Below the pieces are notes generated by a model, which was not told where the DNA came from, searched no databases, and saw only the letters and a list, made by a program, of their open reading frames with translations. This document shows, piece by piece, positions 11,301 through 19,639 of a stretch of DNA of 40,161 bases. The DNA comes from Sporisorium sorghi (lineage: Eukaryota > Basidiomycota > Ustilaginomycetes > Ustilaginales > Ustilaginaceae), in assembly GCA_023212695.1 (NCBI GenBank), contig JALCCG010000196.1, positions 1 to 40,161 on the forward strand, given 5' to 3'. The translations under genes and the position numbers were made by a program. Numbering within the stretch: position 1 is the stretch's first letter; every line of letters begins with the position of its first letter.

Positions 11301-12826
11301 CACTTCTGCTGCAGCTCAAGGAGCAGGATCCTGAGACGACCGAGGAGGCGGTCAAGTACATGGTGTTCCTCGTGGATGCGGACAAGCTGTTCGACGTTGC
11401 GCTCGGCATGTACGACTTCACGCTGACGCTGATGGTGGCGCAGCATGCGAAACGCAAAGACCCGCGCGAGTACTTGCCGTTCCTGCGCGAGCTGCGTGCG
11501 CTGTCGCCGCCCGAGTATCAGAAGTTTAGGATCGACGATCATCTGGGGCGGCACAGCAATGCTTTGGCGTGGCTGGTGCGCGCTGGGCCAGCGCACCACC
11601 GCGAGGCGCTGCAGTACGTGGACAAGCACAAGCTGTACCACGAGGCGCTCGAGCTCTTCGCCGCCGCCGAGGGCGGCAGCCGACTACGCGACGGCTACGA
11701 CCTGTTCGGCGACTACCTCGTGACGCGGCGCAAGTTCGACGATGCCGGCGCGGCGTTTCAGCTGGCCGGCAAGAACCGCAAAGCTCTCGAGGCCTACCGA
11801 CAGAGCACCAATTGGGCCGAGGCCATCCGCCTGGCGTTTGTCGAAAAGCTCTCCACCGCGGAGATCGTCGCGATGGCCAAGAGCTTTGTGGATGAGCTCG
11901 AGACGTCGCGCCGGTACACCGAGGCTGCGCGTGTGTGCCTCGACTACGTGCGCGATGTCGAACAGGCCGTAGCGCTCTTATGCCGCGGGGGGGAGTTTGC
12001 GGAGGCGCGCCGGATCCTCACCACCTACGGCCGCCCCGATCTCGTCGAAGTGACGCTGCACCCGCAGCTGCTCGAAGCCGCCTCGACGCTCATCGAAGAC
12101 GTGGGCGAGATGGACGAGCATCTGCAGAAACAGCTGGAGCGCATCCGCGAGCTGCGCGCCAAGCGTGCCGCCCTGCTCGCCGAGGGCGCTAGCGGCCTGT
12201 ACGGCGACGGCACTGCCGAAAATGATCCGGCGCTGGACAACCTAGACATCATGTCGGATACGTCGACGCAGATGACGCAGTTTACGCGCTACACGCGTGC
12301 GGCGTCGATCGCGGCGTCGCAGTCGTCGCTCGCCACATTCAGCACGCGTTCCGGCAGCCGCAAGAAGGAGGCTAAGCTCAAGAAAAAGGCGGAGCGCCAA
12401 AAAGCAACAGGGAAAAAGGGCACCGTGTTCGAGGAGGACTACCTGTACGGCTCGGTGCAGAAGCTGCTCAAGGACCGGTTGGGCGGGGTGCAGCTCGAGG
12501 CAGGCAAGCTTCTGCCGCACTTACTCTGTGCGACATCAGGTGCGGTCAGGGGGAGGGCGAAGGAGGTATCCGTGGCGCTGGAGGCGTTTGAGAAGCAGGC
12601 ACAGAAAGCCGTGGAGGAGCTGTGGAGCTTCAGCCAGCAGGACGACGACGAGCGCTTCGAGCAGCTGGTGCGCTTCGAACAGGAGATCTTGGGCGGCCAG
12701 GTCGCCGAGAACCCCACGCTGACCGCTGTGGCGTTTAGGAACATCGCCAACCGCAGAATCCCTAGATCAAAACTCGAGGTCGCAGAGAACAGGTGGCGGC
12801 TCGTGCTGCTCGACCGGAGTGCCTGA
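8336..12826 (+). CDS. ELP1: Elongator complex subunit 1 (IKI3 family)
   Basis: This is the scaffold of the Elongator complex, which installs 5-carboxymethyl-derived groups on wobble uridines of tRNAs. It is one uninterrupted frame of 1496 residues, somewhat longer than the roughly 1350 usual for the family. The N-terminal half is the WD40 double-propeller region, opening MRNLSILSHRAIAL and including SWRGDGAFFAINS and ELSWNADGSALAVW. The C-terminal half is alpha-helical and TPR-like (YVDKHKLYHEALELF; FDDAGAAFQLAGKNRKALEAY). A lysine-rich segment, KKEAKLKKKAERQK, near residues 1343-1356 matches the family's basic tRNA-binding/NLS region. The extra length comes partly from low-complexity insertions such as a 13-Ala run near residue 233. 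It is convergent with HCS1, with 117 bp between the stop codons. Confidence 0.95.
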   Translation: MRNLSILSHRAIALASEDSPNRVEATAVDLDDGCVYAIATSRTSPSAADVTLRFLRASEDGQAFTQYNSLLVPGRLQPLPGSSTAVASTSGRAASDVIDFHYLSDGGQEVGNKPALCTVSAGGDLLLLPLDADNGQDDDAPATEPSVVGTIEQGIAAACWSPDDELLVIVTCETPENSSSTGRREGEKVLLMTRDFEVLSELSLRTDEFGEDEAVDVGWGSKATQFHGSEGKAAAAAAAAAAAAAKESKTDTRGPRLPDDDGRPRISWRGDGAFFAINSLEPFHSSASGSMDEATWHRIIRIYSRTGALSSTSDPSVRGISHTLAYRPIGNLIASTQRFGPSGVEGQMWSQGRKGRHDVVFFERNGLRHGEFSLREESASQPEGTQLCWNDAQQQGPWTRTHLVRELSWNADGSALAVWLTRADAGVGPNESAHDVVQIYTTGNYHWYLKQEFITSVSRNSVEQVKWHPEDPLHLLIAHTRGVEQRHFAHETVASAGRPPFDIACVAVADGAATLLTPFRMQNVPPPMASLSLLLPPADASMQPSAAAAVTVPVHTAWSQLPGRSADEAVGVMASVFQNGHVQIWRFDWGVLGGELKVGGKAVAEPKLIATVQIPSRQGEVADACQIAVAGWAAPSLGDGESCKISIAVLSSSPQGGNVDRFDLTQTRDAADFRIHKHEAVAVTGHGKKRIVADPFVPISSSSPNCYLETDDGTVHIVNESSLQLVTKLERFCSDLRVLASGRPGQQSKLIGLASNGRLLAESQVIAKDATSFTLVGSFLVWTNTSHEARFLPLTSLLWTSADGTRDPSASEAVDLGRRVERGSRIVTAVPSAMSLILQMPRGNLETIYPRPLVLEVVRRNIDAKRYGAAFRICRTHRLDVNVIYDHDPTAFMGNVGTFVKQVADVDYLNLFLSGLRDEDVTTTLYKPLAAQVGAGSAVAAKETTEGKVNVVCDAIRAELERLDARKYIQSILTTHVRKRPADYEAGLSLLLQLKEQDPETTEEAVKYMVFLVDADKLFDVALGMYDFTLTLMVAQHAKRKDPREYLPFLRELRALSPPEYQKFRIDDHLGRHSNALAWLVRAGPAHHREALQYVDKHKLYHEALELFAAAEGGSRLRDGYDLFGDYLVTRRKFDDAGAAFQLAGKNRKALEAYRQSTNWAEAIRLAFVEKLSTAEIVAMAKSFVDELETSRRYTEAARVCLDYVRDVEQAVALLCRGGEFAEARRILTTYGRPDLVEVTLHPQLLEAASTLIEDVGEMDEHLQKQLERIRELRAKRAALLAEGASGLYGDGTAENDPALDNLDIMSDTSTQMTQFTRYTRAASIAASQSSLATFSTRSGSRKKEAKLKKKAERQKATGKKGTVFEEDYLYGSVQKLLKDRLGGVQLEAGKLLPHLLCATSGAVRGRAKEVSVALEAFEKQAQKAVEELWSFSQQDDDERFEQLVRFEQEILGGQVAENPTLTAVAFRNIANRRIPRSKLEVAENRWRLVLLDRSA
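9031..9069 (+). repeat. Alanine-codon run in ELP1
   Basis: Thirteen consecutive Ala codons (mixed GCG, GCC, GCT, GCA) interrupt a propeller region of ELP1. The surroundings (SEGK before, KESK after) look like a surface loop insertion. Confidence 0.9.
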
Positions 12827-12943
12827 AGAGTCTCTCTCAATGTTCACACAAACTTGTTCGAGCACAGGCGTCAATGACGATGATGATGATGATTGCATTT
12901 GTGTGTGCGATGCAGGTCGTGGAAGGGAGCAGATCCAGTGCGA

Positions 12944-15556
12944 TCAGAGCGTAGCGACGACGGGATGCACGACAGCATTCTCCTCCAACCACTCCATATA
13001 CTGTGGCAGAAAGCGATCGGGCAAATCTTTTGCGTTGGCAATCGTCTCTGCATCGCCCACCACGACCAGCTGCCTTTTGGCTCTCGTAATGGCCACATTC
13101 AAGCGCTTCTTCTGCGCGAGGAAGCCGACCTGCTGCTCTGCGTTGCTCCTGACCAAACTCAGCAGCACGACGTCCTTTTCGCGGCCCTGCATCGAGTCGA
13201 CGGTGCCGAGCTCGATGTCGTCCGTGTTGATCGCCGCCTCGGTGTCGCGTGCATTCTTAGCCGTGGTGGCGGAGGTGGTGGGGGCGGGGAAGCGATGTGC
13301 CCGTACGGTGGAGTGGAGCAGCGCGACCTGCGCCGCGTACGGCGTGAGGATGGTCACCTGCGACGCACGTACACCGCGCGCAAAGAGCTCCTCCAGATGT
13401 CGCACGACGAGCTCGACCTCGTGCGTGTTGCTCTTCGAGTCCGCGAGCAACGCGCCTTCCTCGGCAGACGGCGTGGTTTCGTAGAACTCGCACCCCGACG
13501 TGTCGTAGAACACTACGGGCGCTAGCAGCTCCTGCTCCTCCTCGTCACTCGCAGCGACAGAGGAGAGGTTGGGCAGATCGGACAGCCGGATCGAGGCGCA
13601 CGAGGCGTGCGCGGTGAGTTTTGATTCGTACAGCTCGGTGTTTGGGAACGTCATGATGGGCGTGTTCATGCGGTACTGGATCGAGAGGAGTGACTTGATG
13701 GCTGGGCCGTAGAGGCCGAGCAGGCGCGAGAAGAGTGTGGTTTCGAGCGAGCGGGGTAGGCGGAGTCGGGTGGGCGCTGGTGTGGATTGGAGGGTGGTGT
13801 TGGAGAACTTTTCGGCGAGCTCGGTGTCGTCCGCTTTTGCGTTGGCAGAGTCTTCCTCGCCGTCGTCGCCGTCGTCGTCGCCCTCTGCCTTGGGTTCGGC
13901 TTGTGGAGTGGCAGCGGAAAAGTCTTTGCTCTTGACCTCCTTATCGTCCTTTGCTGCAGCACTCGACTTGTCCTTTCCGCTATCCTTCCTCTTGCTGCTT
14001 TTCTTCCGCGGCGCACTCACGGTCGACTTAACCGTAGGCGGCAACTGCAAATGATCTCCCGCCAACACCAACCTCGCTCCCTCCCTCGCCTTCAAAATCG
14101 GAATCCAACACGCCACCTCCACAGCCTGACACGCCTCGTCCACAATAACCCAGTCGTACTGACGATGTGCCAGCTGCTTGCCGCCCGCGGTATGACAAGT
14201 CGCCAGCACGACGTGTGCGCGATCGAGTACGCTGCTAGTCACCTGCCGATCGCGCCTTCTGTACTCCTTGCGCAGCTCGCGCACCTCCTCCCAGCGCTTC
14301 TTGCGGTCCAAACCGCGGATCTTGGGCTTGCCCCGGGTGGACTTGTTGCCTGCGGGAGCAGCGCTGGGCTTGAGCTCGCTCATGATCGTCTCGATCTCTT
14401 TGGAGACATCCTTGACCAGCTGCGCTTCGGCTGATTGTGTGCATTGCGCATCCAGCGTGGAGCTTTGCAGGTTGGCAACGACGCGCGCAGGGTGGCCGAT
14501 GCGCGTGACGCCGACAGCTTTCTTTTTCAACACGTCGCGGTGCTCGGGAGCGGCGAGGAGGCGTTCGAGGATGTTGTCCACGGCCAAGTTGGAGGCGCCG
14601 CAGACGAGGACGCGGACGGGTGCGCCGTCTTCGGCCGCACCGAAATTGGACGCGACGATCTGCATGATCAGTTCGACGATTGCCGTTGTCTTTCCGGTGC
14701 CGGGTGGGCCGTGGATCAGGCTGAAGTGGTTGGCGGAGAGAGCGGAGCGGATCGCGTTGAGCTGTGTTTCGTTGAGGTTCTGGTTGAAGGGCGGCAGAGG
14801 CAGGTCGGTTTGCGTCCAGGTGGGCGGGGTCAGGCCGAACAGGCTGCGTGTGAGGCTGGTTGCGTTGGCTGAGGCTGACGACGACGGTGCTGAGGTTTCG
14901 GCCTCTTCCGCCGAGGTGTCCGCGTTGGACGTCAACGAAGCGGACAACGGCACACCGAGCGCCCTTGCCAGCTTGTCGAGCGTCACCTCCAACCGATCAA
15001 ACGTGCTCTCGTTGGCGACCTTAACGAGCCGAATGCGCTCCGGCAGCTCGAGATCGCTCCCTGACACCTTGCTTCCATCCCCATTTCTAGCATCGCGCTT
15101 GTCCTTCCCATCCTGCGCCCCACTCCTCCCACCAGCACCCTTCTTCCCGTCACTGATCGCCAGCACAATACGCGCATCGTTCACCTTGTACACCACACCT
15201 TGCATCAACCCCGACTCGTTCGTAGCCTGCGGCTCGGCGCCATTATCTAGGATTGCAGCCAAGTCTCCCGACCTGAAAGTGTGCGGTGGGAAGTTCGGCG
15301 AAGCGTGGTGCGCCGAAGGCCTCTCGAGCTCGACCAGCAGCTTGGCGCCGACTCCGATGCGGATCGAGGCCACTCCCAGACCGAGCAGCGCCAGGCCGTG
15401 CTTTTCGAGCAATTTGGGTGGTGTTTTCGAGAGCAGCAGTTTGGATTGCGCCTGCTCTTCCGCTCGCTCGTCGGCCAAGAGGCGGGATTGCGCCTGGAAC
15501 CAGCGCAGCAGCAGCTCGGGGCTTGGTGGCTCGGGAGTGCGCAGTGTGTCGGGCAT
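12944..15556 (-). CDS. HCS1: SF1 helicase of the IGHMBP2/Hcs1 family (DNA polymerase alpha-associated helicase A)
   Basis: This is an Upf1-like superfamily 1B ATP-dependent 5'-3' helicase, homologous to yeast Hcs1 and animal IGHMBP2/SMUBP-2. It is a single frame of 870 residues starting at the ATG at 15556. The visible motifs are Walker A GPPGTGKT near residue 282, the upstream Q-like segment LNETQLNAIRSAL, motif II DEACQ near 473, motif III GDHLQLPP, motif V SMQGREKDVV and motif VI NVAITRAKRQLVVVGD near the C-terminus. Lys/Asp/Glu-rich insertions break the core: about 25 residues in the N-terminal beta domain (KKGAGGRSGAQDGKDKRD) and about 80 between motifs III and IV. The R3H and zinc-finger modules of animal IGHMBP2 are absent, as in fungal Hcs1. 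Whether it acts with DNA polymerase alpha or on RNA or ribosomes here is unknown. Confidence 0.93.
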   Translation of the reverse strand: MPDTLRTPEPPSPELLLRWFQAQSRLLADERAEEQAQSKLLLSKTPPKLLEKHGLALLGLGVASIRIGVGAKLLVELERPSAHHASPNFPPHTFRSGDLAAILDNGAEPQATNESGLMQGVVYKVNDARIVLAISDGKKGAGGRSGAQDGKDKRDARNGDGSKVSGSDLELPERIRLVKVANESTFDRLEVTLDKLARALGVPLSASLTSNADTSAEEAETSAPSSSASANATSLTRSLFGLTPPTWTQTDLPLPPFNQNLNETQLNAIRSALSANHFSLIHGPPGTGKTTAIVELIMQIVASNFGAAEDGAPVRVLVCGASNLAVDNILERLLAAPEHRDVLKKKAVGVTRIGHPARVVANLQSSTLDAQCTQSAEAQLVKDVSKEIETIMSELKPSAAPAGNKSTRGKPKIRGLDRKKRWEEVRELRKEYRRRDRQVTSSVLDRAHVVLATCHTAGGKQLAHRQYDWVIVDEACQAVEVACWIPILKAREGARLVLAGDHLQLPPTVKSTVSAPRKKSSKRKDSGKDKSSAAAKDDKEVKSKDFSAATPQAEPKAEGDDDGDDGEEDSANAKADDTELAEKFSNTTLQSTPAPTRLRLPRSLETTLFSRLLGLYGPAIKSLLSIQYRMNTPIMTFPNTELYESKLTAHASCASIRLSDLPNLSSVAASDEEEQELLAPVVFYDTSGCEFYETTPSAEEGALLADSKSNTHEVELVVRHLEELFARGVRASQVTILTPYAAQVALLHSTVRAHRFPAPTTSATTAKNARDTEAAINTDDIELGTVDSMQGREKDVVLLSLVRSNAEQQVGFLAQKKRLNVAITRAKRQLVVVGDAETIANAKDLPDRFLPQYMEWLEENAVVHPVVATL

Positions 15557-16065
15557 TGTGAGTGGTGGTGGGAGGGAAGCAAGGTCTGCTTGAATTCCAG
15601 CACTGTTTGCAGCGCGGCTGCTCCGACAGCTGAGTGGGCTGTGTCGGGTGGGCCGCTTTCGCTGTTGTTGCAGATTGAGGAAGAGGAAGAGAAGGTTTGC
15701 TCGTCATGCAAGGTGGTGAATCACCAAAAAACTTTGTTTTGCAAGCGAAGCATGCGCAACAGGTGGAGGTTTTGACATGGCGCGTGCGCTCACGACTCGT
15801 CAAGCAAGCTCATTTCTTCTCATGATGTTGATCCGAAGTATTAGCTTCTCATACCAGTCGAACATGTTCAGCGGCTGCTTAGGAACATTCTCACTGCTAA
15901 TTGAATCGTTCTCAAAAGAAAGCATGCCATTTCAAGCCAAGCACCCGAAGTTGAATTCATCCAGCTTCCTGACACGTCCGTCGCTGAGCTGTCTATGAGC
16001 CAAAGGTCAAACCGTTGATACGGTAAAGAGTGCTGGTTGCCAAATGTGTACGATGAGACGGCACC
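15557..16065. other. HCS1 promoter / RPN8 downstream region, nothing else seen
   Basis: This 509-bp spacer lies between two minus-strand genes. Short open frames here have no recognisable content. I see no repeats or RNA gene. Confidence 0.5.
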
Positions 16066-17139
16066 CTAGTCCTTCTTCTTTTCCTCCTTCGCCTCGTCCT
16101 TCTTGGCGTCCTCTGCCGCAGCTGCTTCCTTGCCAGCTGCCGAGGTGCCGTTGGTGATGCTGTTGGTCGCCTCCTCCTCGCCCTTCTCGTTCTCGCGGCG
16201 GTTGTTGATCAGCCCGTGCAGAGCGATCACCGCACGGATCAGACTCGACAGGTACACCACCAGCAGGCGGTCATTGTTGTCCACGGCAAACGACTTGGCC
16301 GCCTCGCTGTTCTTGTCCAGGTCTGGCAGCAGGTTGAAGATGTCCTGCAGGTCGTAGATGATCTGGTGGTTGACGGGTAGCTTGCCCTCCACCACTGCTT
16401 GCAGGTAGTCTCGGATCTCGAGCAGCCGCGACTGCAGTCCGCGCAGGCTCGACAGCTGACTCGAAACGCGGGTCGAGAGCGTCCCCACCGCTGTTGTGTC
16501 GCGAATGTCACGCAAGAGGTGCTCGACGCCGATCTCCTCCGCCTCCTCCGCCTCGATGGTGCTGGGCACATGCATGAAAGTCTTCTGCGTCGCCGTGCCG
16601 TCGTCCTTGATCTCCTCGACGGCAAAGTACGCATCCGTGGGAATGCCCACATCGCGCTGCCTCGGGTTGACAATCACCATCACCGGTCGTGGGATGAAGC
16701 GCTTCATCAGCTCGTTGATCTCCAGATCCGACGAGCGCAGTCGTGGGCCCGTGTGGTACCATCCCACCATCTTTTCGCGCGCGTTGACCTTCTTGAACAT
16801 CTCCATCATGCCTGTGATGTAGTCGTGATCCAAGAACCACGTCTTGGCATCTCGCTCGTCTTCTTCGAATGGCACGGCGAACGAGTTGGCCACATTGATC
16901 GTCTTGCCGTTGTTCAGCTCTTGACCCAAGAGCACGCCGACGACTCGTTTGCGCGATCCCGACGCCGATCTCGATGCATGGTCCGTCACTGAGAGAAGCA
17001 CAAGCGGGTGGATGATGACATTCGTGCTCGAGAGACTGATCGTCTGTTGGGTGCAAAGAGAGACGAAGTTGTGAGTAGACGATTCCGAGCATGTGTCTTT
17101 GCGGCATTCTGGACTTACCTCTTGTGTTGTAGCTGGCAT
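16066..17139 (-). CDS. RPN8: 26S proteasome regulatory subunit RPN8 (PSMD7)
   Basis: This is a proteasome lid subunit that dimerises with the deubiquitinase Rpn11. Exon 1 is 17139-17119 and encodes only MPATTQE. The 75-bp intron (17118-17044) has donor GTAAGT and acceptor CCCAACAG. Exon 2 is 17043-16066. The spliced product is 332 residues, the normal family size. The MPN domain opens [18 protein letters not shown] and contains VVGVLLGQ and GWYHTGP. The JAMM zinc-ligand set of Rpn11 is not present, as expected for this catalytically inactive MPN subunit. The C-terminal helices ([20 protein letters not shown]) are followed by a Glu/Lys/Ala-rich tail. The intron is a multiple of three without a stop, so unspliced RNA would stay in frame. 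The gene is divergent from PGS1, with 442 bp between the starts. Confidence 0.95.
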   Translation of the reverse strand: MPATTQEVSPECRKDTCSESSTHNFVSLCTQQTISLSSTNVIIHPLVLLSVTDHASRSASGSRKRVVGVLLGQELNNGKTINVANSFAVPFEEDERDAKTWFLDHDYITGMMEMFKKVNAREKMVGWYHTGPRLRSSDLEINELMKRFIPRPVMVIVNPRQRDVGIPTDAYFAVEEIKDDGTATQKTFMHVPSTIEAEEAEEIGVEHLLRDIRDTTAVGTLSTRVSSQLSSLRGLQSRLLEIRDYLQAVVEGKLPVNHQIIYDLQDIFNLLPDLDKNSEAAKSFAVDNNDRLLVVYLSSLIRAVIALHGLINNRRENEKGEEEATNSITNGTSAAGKEAAAAEDAKKDEAKEEKKKD

Positions 17140-17581
17140 GCTTGCAGCGCCTTTGTGTATCTACGTCCTTGTGTTTGTCAGCTGACGGTCGTTGCAGGGG
17201 TTGTTTGGTGGTAGTTTGCGATCGCCCAGAGCTTTGATGGAGTGTCGTGGCGTTGGCAGTGGGATGGTGATTGGAAGGATGGTCAGCAAAGCGTGAGGTG
17301 TTGCACTCTCGAAATTTGGCTGTTGCAGCTCCACACAACGACGACGCGCATTGCCCGATCACAGACACACGGAACGCGGGCGGGCCTGAGCTCTGTTAGA
17401 GCCAAAGTGCGAAAAAGTTCGGATCTCGGGCTAGAATTTCCTCCACTTCCAAGAATTTGAGCTCTCCTTCAGCTTGTGACAGGATAGCCAGCATCACCGA
17501 CCTGGAAGGACCGACCTTTGTTACTTTCACCATTGTCAGAGCAGGTGATCATCACCCCCAAAAGCCAAACAGACAGCGAGA
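17140..17581. promoter_or_regulatory. Divergent promoter region between RPN8 and PGS1
   Basis: This 442-bp spacer lies between two outward-facing housekeeping genes. It must hold both promoters unless they overlap the genes. I recognise no specific binding site in it. Confidence 0.6.
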
Positions 17582-19306
17582 ATGGCCGCGCCTCGCATAT
17601 ATCGGCCTTTGCGGCTGACCTGTTCTACAGGCGTGCGAGGAGTTTTGCCTCCAAGATTGGCCCCACCGCCATGTAGCATCGCTTCCACAAGCCTTCGATC
17701 AATACACACGAGCCTCCAACTGGGCTCTTCTTCCAGCCCCTCGAACCTTTCTGCAAGCAGGACCGTCCAAGACCCACACTTCCTCACTCGTCGGTTGGCC
17801 GACGAGCTACAACTGCCCCTCTTTGCTGCCTCTGGAGATCAAGTGCACCTGCTCCAAGATCCCTCGCATTTCTACCAGACCCTGAAGGAAAAGATCGCCC
17901 AGGCCAAGGATCGAATCTTCCTCGCCTCTCTCTACATCGGAAAGGAAGAGACCGAGCTCATCGAACACCTGGAATCCGCGCTTCGACGGAATTCCTCGTT
18001 GCAGCTCACCATTCTCGTCGATGCACTCCGAGGGACAAGAGAGTCGGCTCCCACTCCTTCTTGCGCCAGCCTGGTGTCTAGGCTGCACGCCCAATTTCCG
18101 GACAGAGTCAGCATTCGGCTCTACCACACGCCAAATCTCAAGCCGTGGCTCAAGAAGATCGTAGGCAAGCGTTTCAACGAAGGCTGGGGCCTGCAGCACA
18201 TGAAGATTTATGGGTTTGACAACGATATCGTACTCAGCGGCGCCAACCTGAGTCGGGACTATTTCACCAATCGACGGGATCGCTACCTGCTCATCGAGGG
18301 TCACGAGGATATCGCCAACTACTTGGATTCGCTCGTGCACCTTGTGGGGCAGTTCAGCTCCAAGCTCCAAGCTGATGCAGGCAAGGACGCGACTGAGACT
18401 AAAACGACCAGCCCAGACTGGAAGTTGATATGGGACGGAGGCAAAGACTCCACTCCTCCTCTCAGCGAACAAATAGGAATGCAACCGTATCCAGAGACAG
18501 GATGGACTGAAGCGGCATCGACAGCGGTAGAGGAGTTCACTCGACAGTGGCACAATCGATCGCTGGGTCCTGCAGCAAAGGACAGCAGCGGCGCGAATGC
18601 TGCCGACACGCTGCTGCTTCCTTTGCTTCAAATGGGTCCTTTGAGGATCAGGCAGGAGACTCGGGCCATTCCACAAATCATTCAACTGGCTCTGGATGCT
18701 CCGCGGCAAGACGCACCGCCGCCGATGCTGGCGCTGACATCCGGATACTTTTCGCTTTACGGACCGTACAAAAAACTCTTGCTCCAGGCCAAAGCCGCGC
18801 AGAGCGCAATCGTCAAAATCATCTGCGCCGCACCCGAGGCCAACGGCTTTTTCCAATCCAAAGGCGTCTCGGGCTGGATCCCAGAGGCGTACACGTGGTA
18901 CGAGTATCAGTTCTGGCGCGCGCTGCGACGTTCCAAGAGGCTACTTAAGCAGGACGGCAGGGATGCCGAGCACGGAGGTGTAGAGATTCGAGAATGGAAG
19001 AAAAATGGATGGACGTACCATGCCAAGGGCATTTGGTTCTCGGCTTCGTCAGAAGAGAAAGCAGGTCCGACGATGGTCCATGTCGGCTCGAGCAATTACG
19101 GCTCACGGTCGGCTGACTTGGATCTGGAGTGTACGTTTTTGATCTCGACTGGGTCGAAGGAGTTCTCGCAAAAGTTCAAGGACGAGTATGCGACGCTCGA
19201 GCACGATGCGAAGGACCTCGTTGATGGAGCACTGTTCCGAAGACCGGATCGCAAGGTGCGCAGGCGAGTCAGAATCGCGTCGCGCATTCTCAAGGGAATG
19301 CTCTAG
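17582..19306 (+). CDS. PGS1: Phosphatidylglycerophosphate synthase (CDP-diacylglycerol--glycerol-3-phosphate phosphatidyltransferase)
   Basis: This mitochondrial enzyme makes phosphatidylglycerophosphate from CDP-diacylglycerol and glycerol-3-phosphate, the committed step to phosphatidylglycerol and cardiolipin. It has 574 residues in one exon. The N-terminus (MAAPRIYRPLRLTCSTGVRG) is basic, lacks acidic residues and is Ser/Thr-containing, as expected of a matrix presequence. It belongs to the phospholipase D superfamily. The first HKD motif is H206-M-K208 with D213, followed by SGANLSRDYF. The second is H480-A-K482, where the Asp position is Ser, followed by GSSNYGSRSADLDLE; an incomplete second HKD is normal for this family. 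An insertion-like linker rich in Asp, Ser and Thr lies between the halves. Confidence 0.95.
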   Translation: MAAPRIYRPLRLTCSTGVRGVLPPRLAPPPCSIASTSLRSIHTSLQLGSSSSPSNLSASRTVQDPHFLTRRLADELQLPLFAASGDQVHLLQDPSHFYQTLKEKIAQAKDRIFLASLYIGKEETELIEHLESALRRNSSLQLTILVDALRGTRESAPTPSCASLVSRLHAQFPDRVSIRLYHTPNLKPWLKKIVGKRFNEGWGLQHMKIYGFDNDIVLSGANLSRDYFTNRRDRYLLIEGHEDIANYLDSLVHLVGQFSSKLQADAGKDATETKTTSPDWKLIWDGGKDSTPPLSEQIGMQPYPETGWTEAASTAVEEFTRQWHNRSLGPAAKDSSGANAADTLLLPLLQMGPLRIRQETRAIPQIIQLALDAPRQDAPPPMLALTSGYFSLYGPYKKLLLQAKAAQSAIVKIICAAPEANGFFQSKGVSGWIPEAYTWYEYQFWRALRRSKRLLKQDGRDAEHGGVEIREWKKNGWTYHAKGIWFSASSEEKAGPTMVHVGSSNYGSRSADLDLECTFLISTGSKEFSQKFKDEYATLEHDAKDLVDGALFRRPDRKVRRRVRIASRILKGML

Positions 19307-19639
19307 ATGCTCGTCGCCAGGTCCTCCGTCCTGTGCCTTAGGCAATGTTGTCTTCTCTCTGCACTGTGTAACGCCTCTTCCAGTCTCTCACGCAATGATA
19401 CCCACGCCGGCCTCGAAGCCGACTTCTCTTCATGACATCTCAGTCCGAGGAAGCTAGGTGTGTTCTTGTCGAATGAGCGTCACGGCTTAGAAATGTGGCT
19501 CGGATCTCGGAGATGGTGCAGCGGGTTGCTGCTGGAAGAAATTGCAATTGTGGAGCGAGCGAGCGAGTCATTTCCAAACCTTCCTTGCCTTATCGCTGCC
19601 ACCTCCAACGACACTTCTAGGACATATATACACCTCGAG
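19307..19639. other. PGS1-HIS3 spacer
   Basis: This 333-bp region between two plus-strand genes carries the HIS3 promoter. It contains a Gcn4-type half site (19563-19569) and a TATATA stretch at 19625-19630 that is too close to the ATG to be an ordinary TATA box for it. Confidence 0.6.
19563..19569 (-). promoter_or_regulatory. Gcn4/Cpc1-type binding site upstream of HIS3
   Basis: GAGTCAT on the plus strand is ATGACTC on the minus strand, the core of the site bound by Gcn4/Cpc1-class bZIP activators of amino-acid synthesis genes. It lies 71 bp before the HIS3 ATG. Seven bases can occur by chance, and the fit with gene function is what supports it. Confidence 0.5.

Noticed and set aside
14268..15593. 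441-codon plus-strand frame opposite HCS1
   Set aside because: It is antisense to a confidently identified helicase; its Ser/Arg-rich composition is a shadow of that gene's codon use.
12944..17139. A functional cluster or operon-like system
   Set aside because: The neighbouring genes belong to unrelated housekeeping pathways with ordinary spacing; nothing suggests a defence or biosynthetic cluster.
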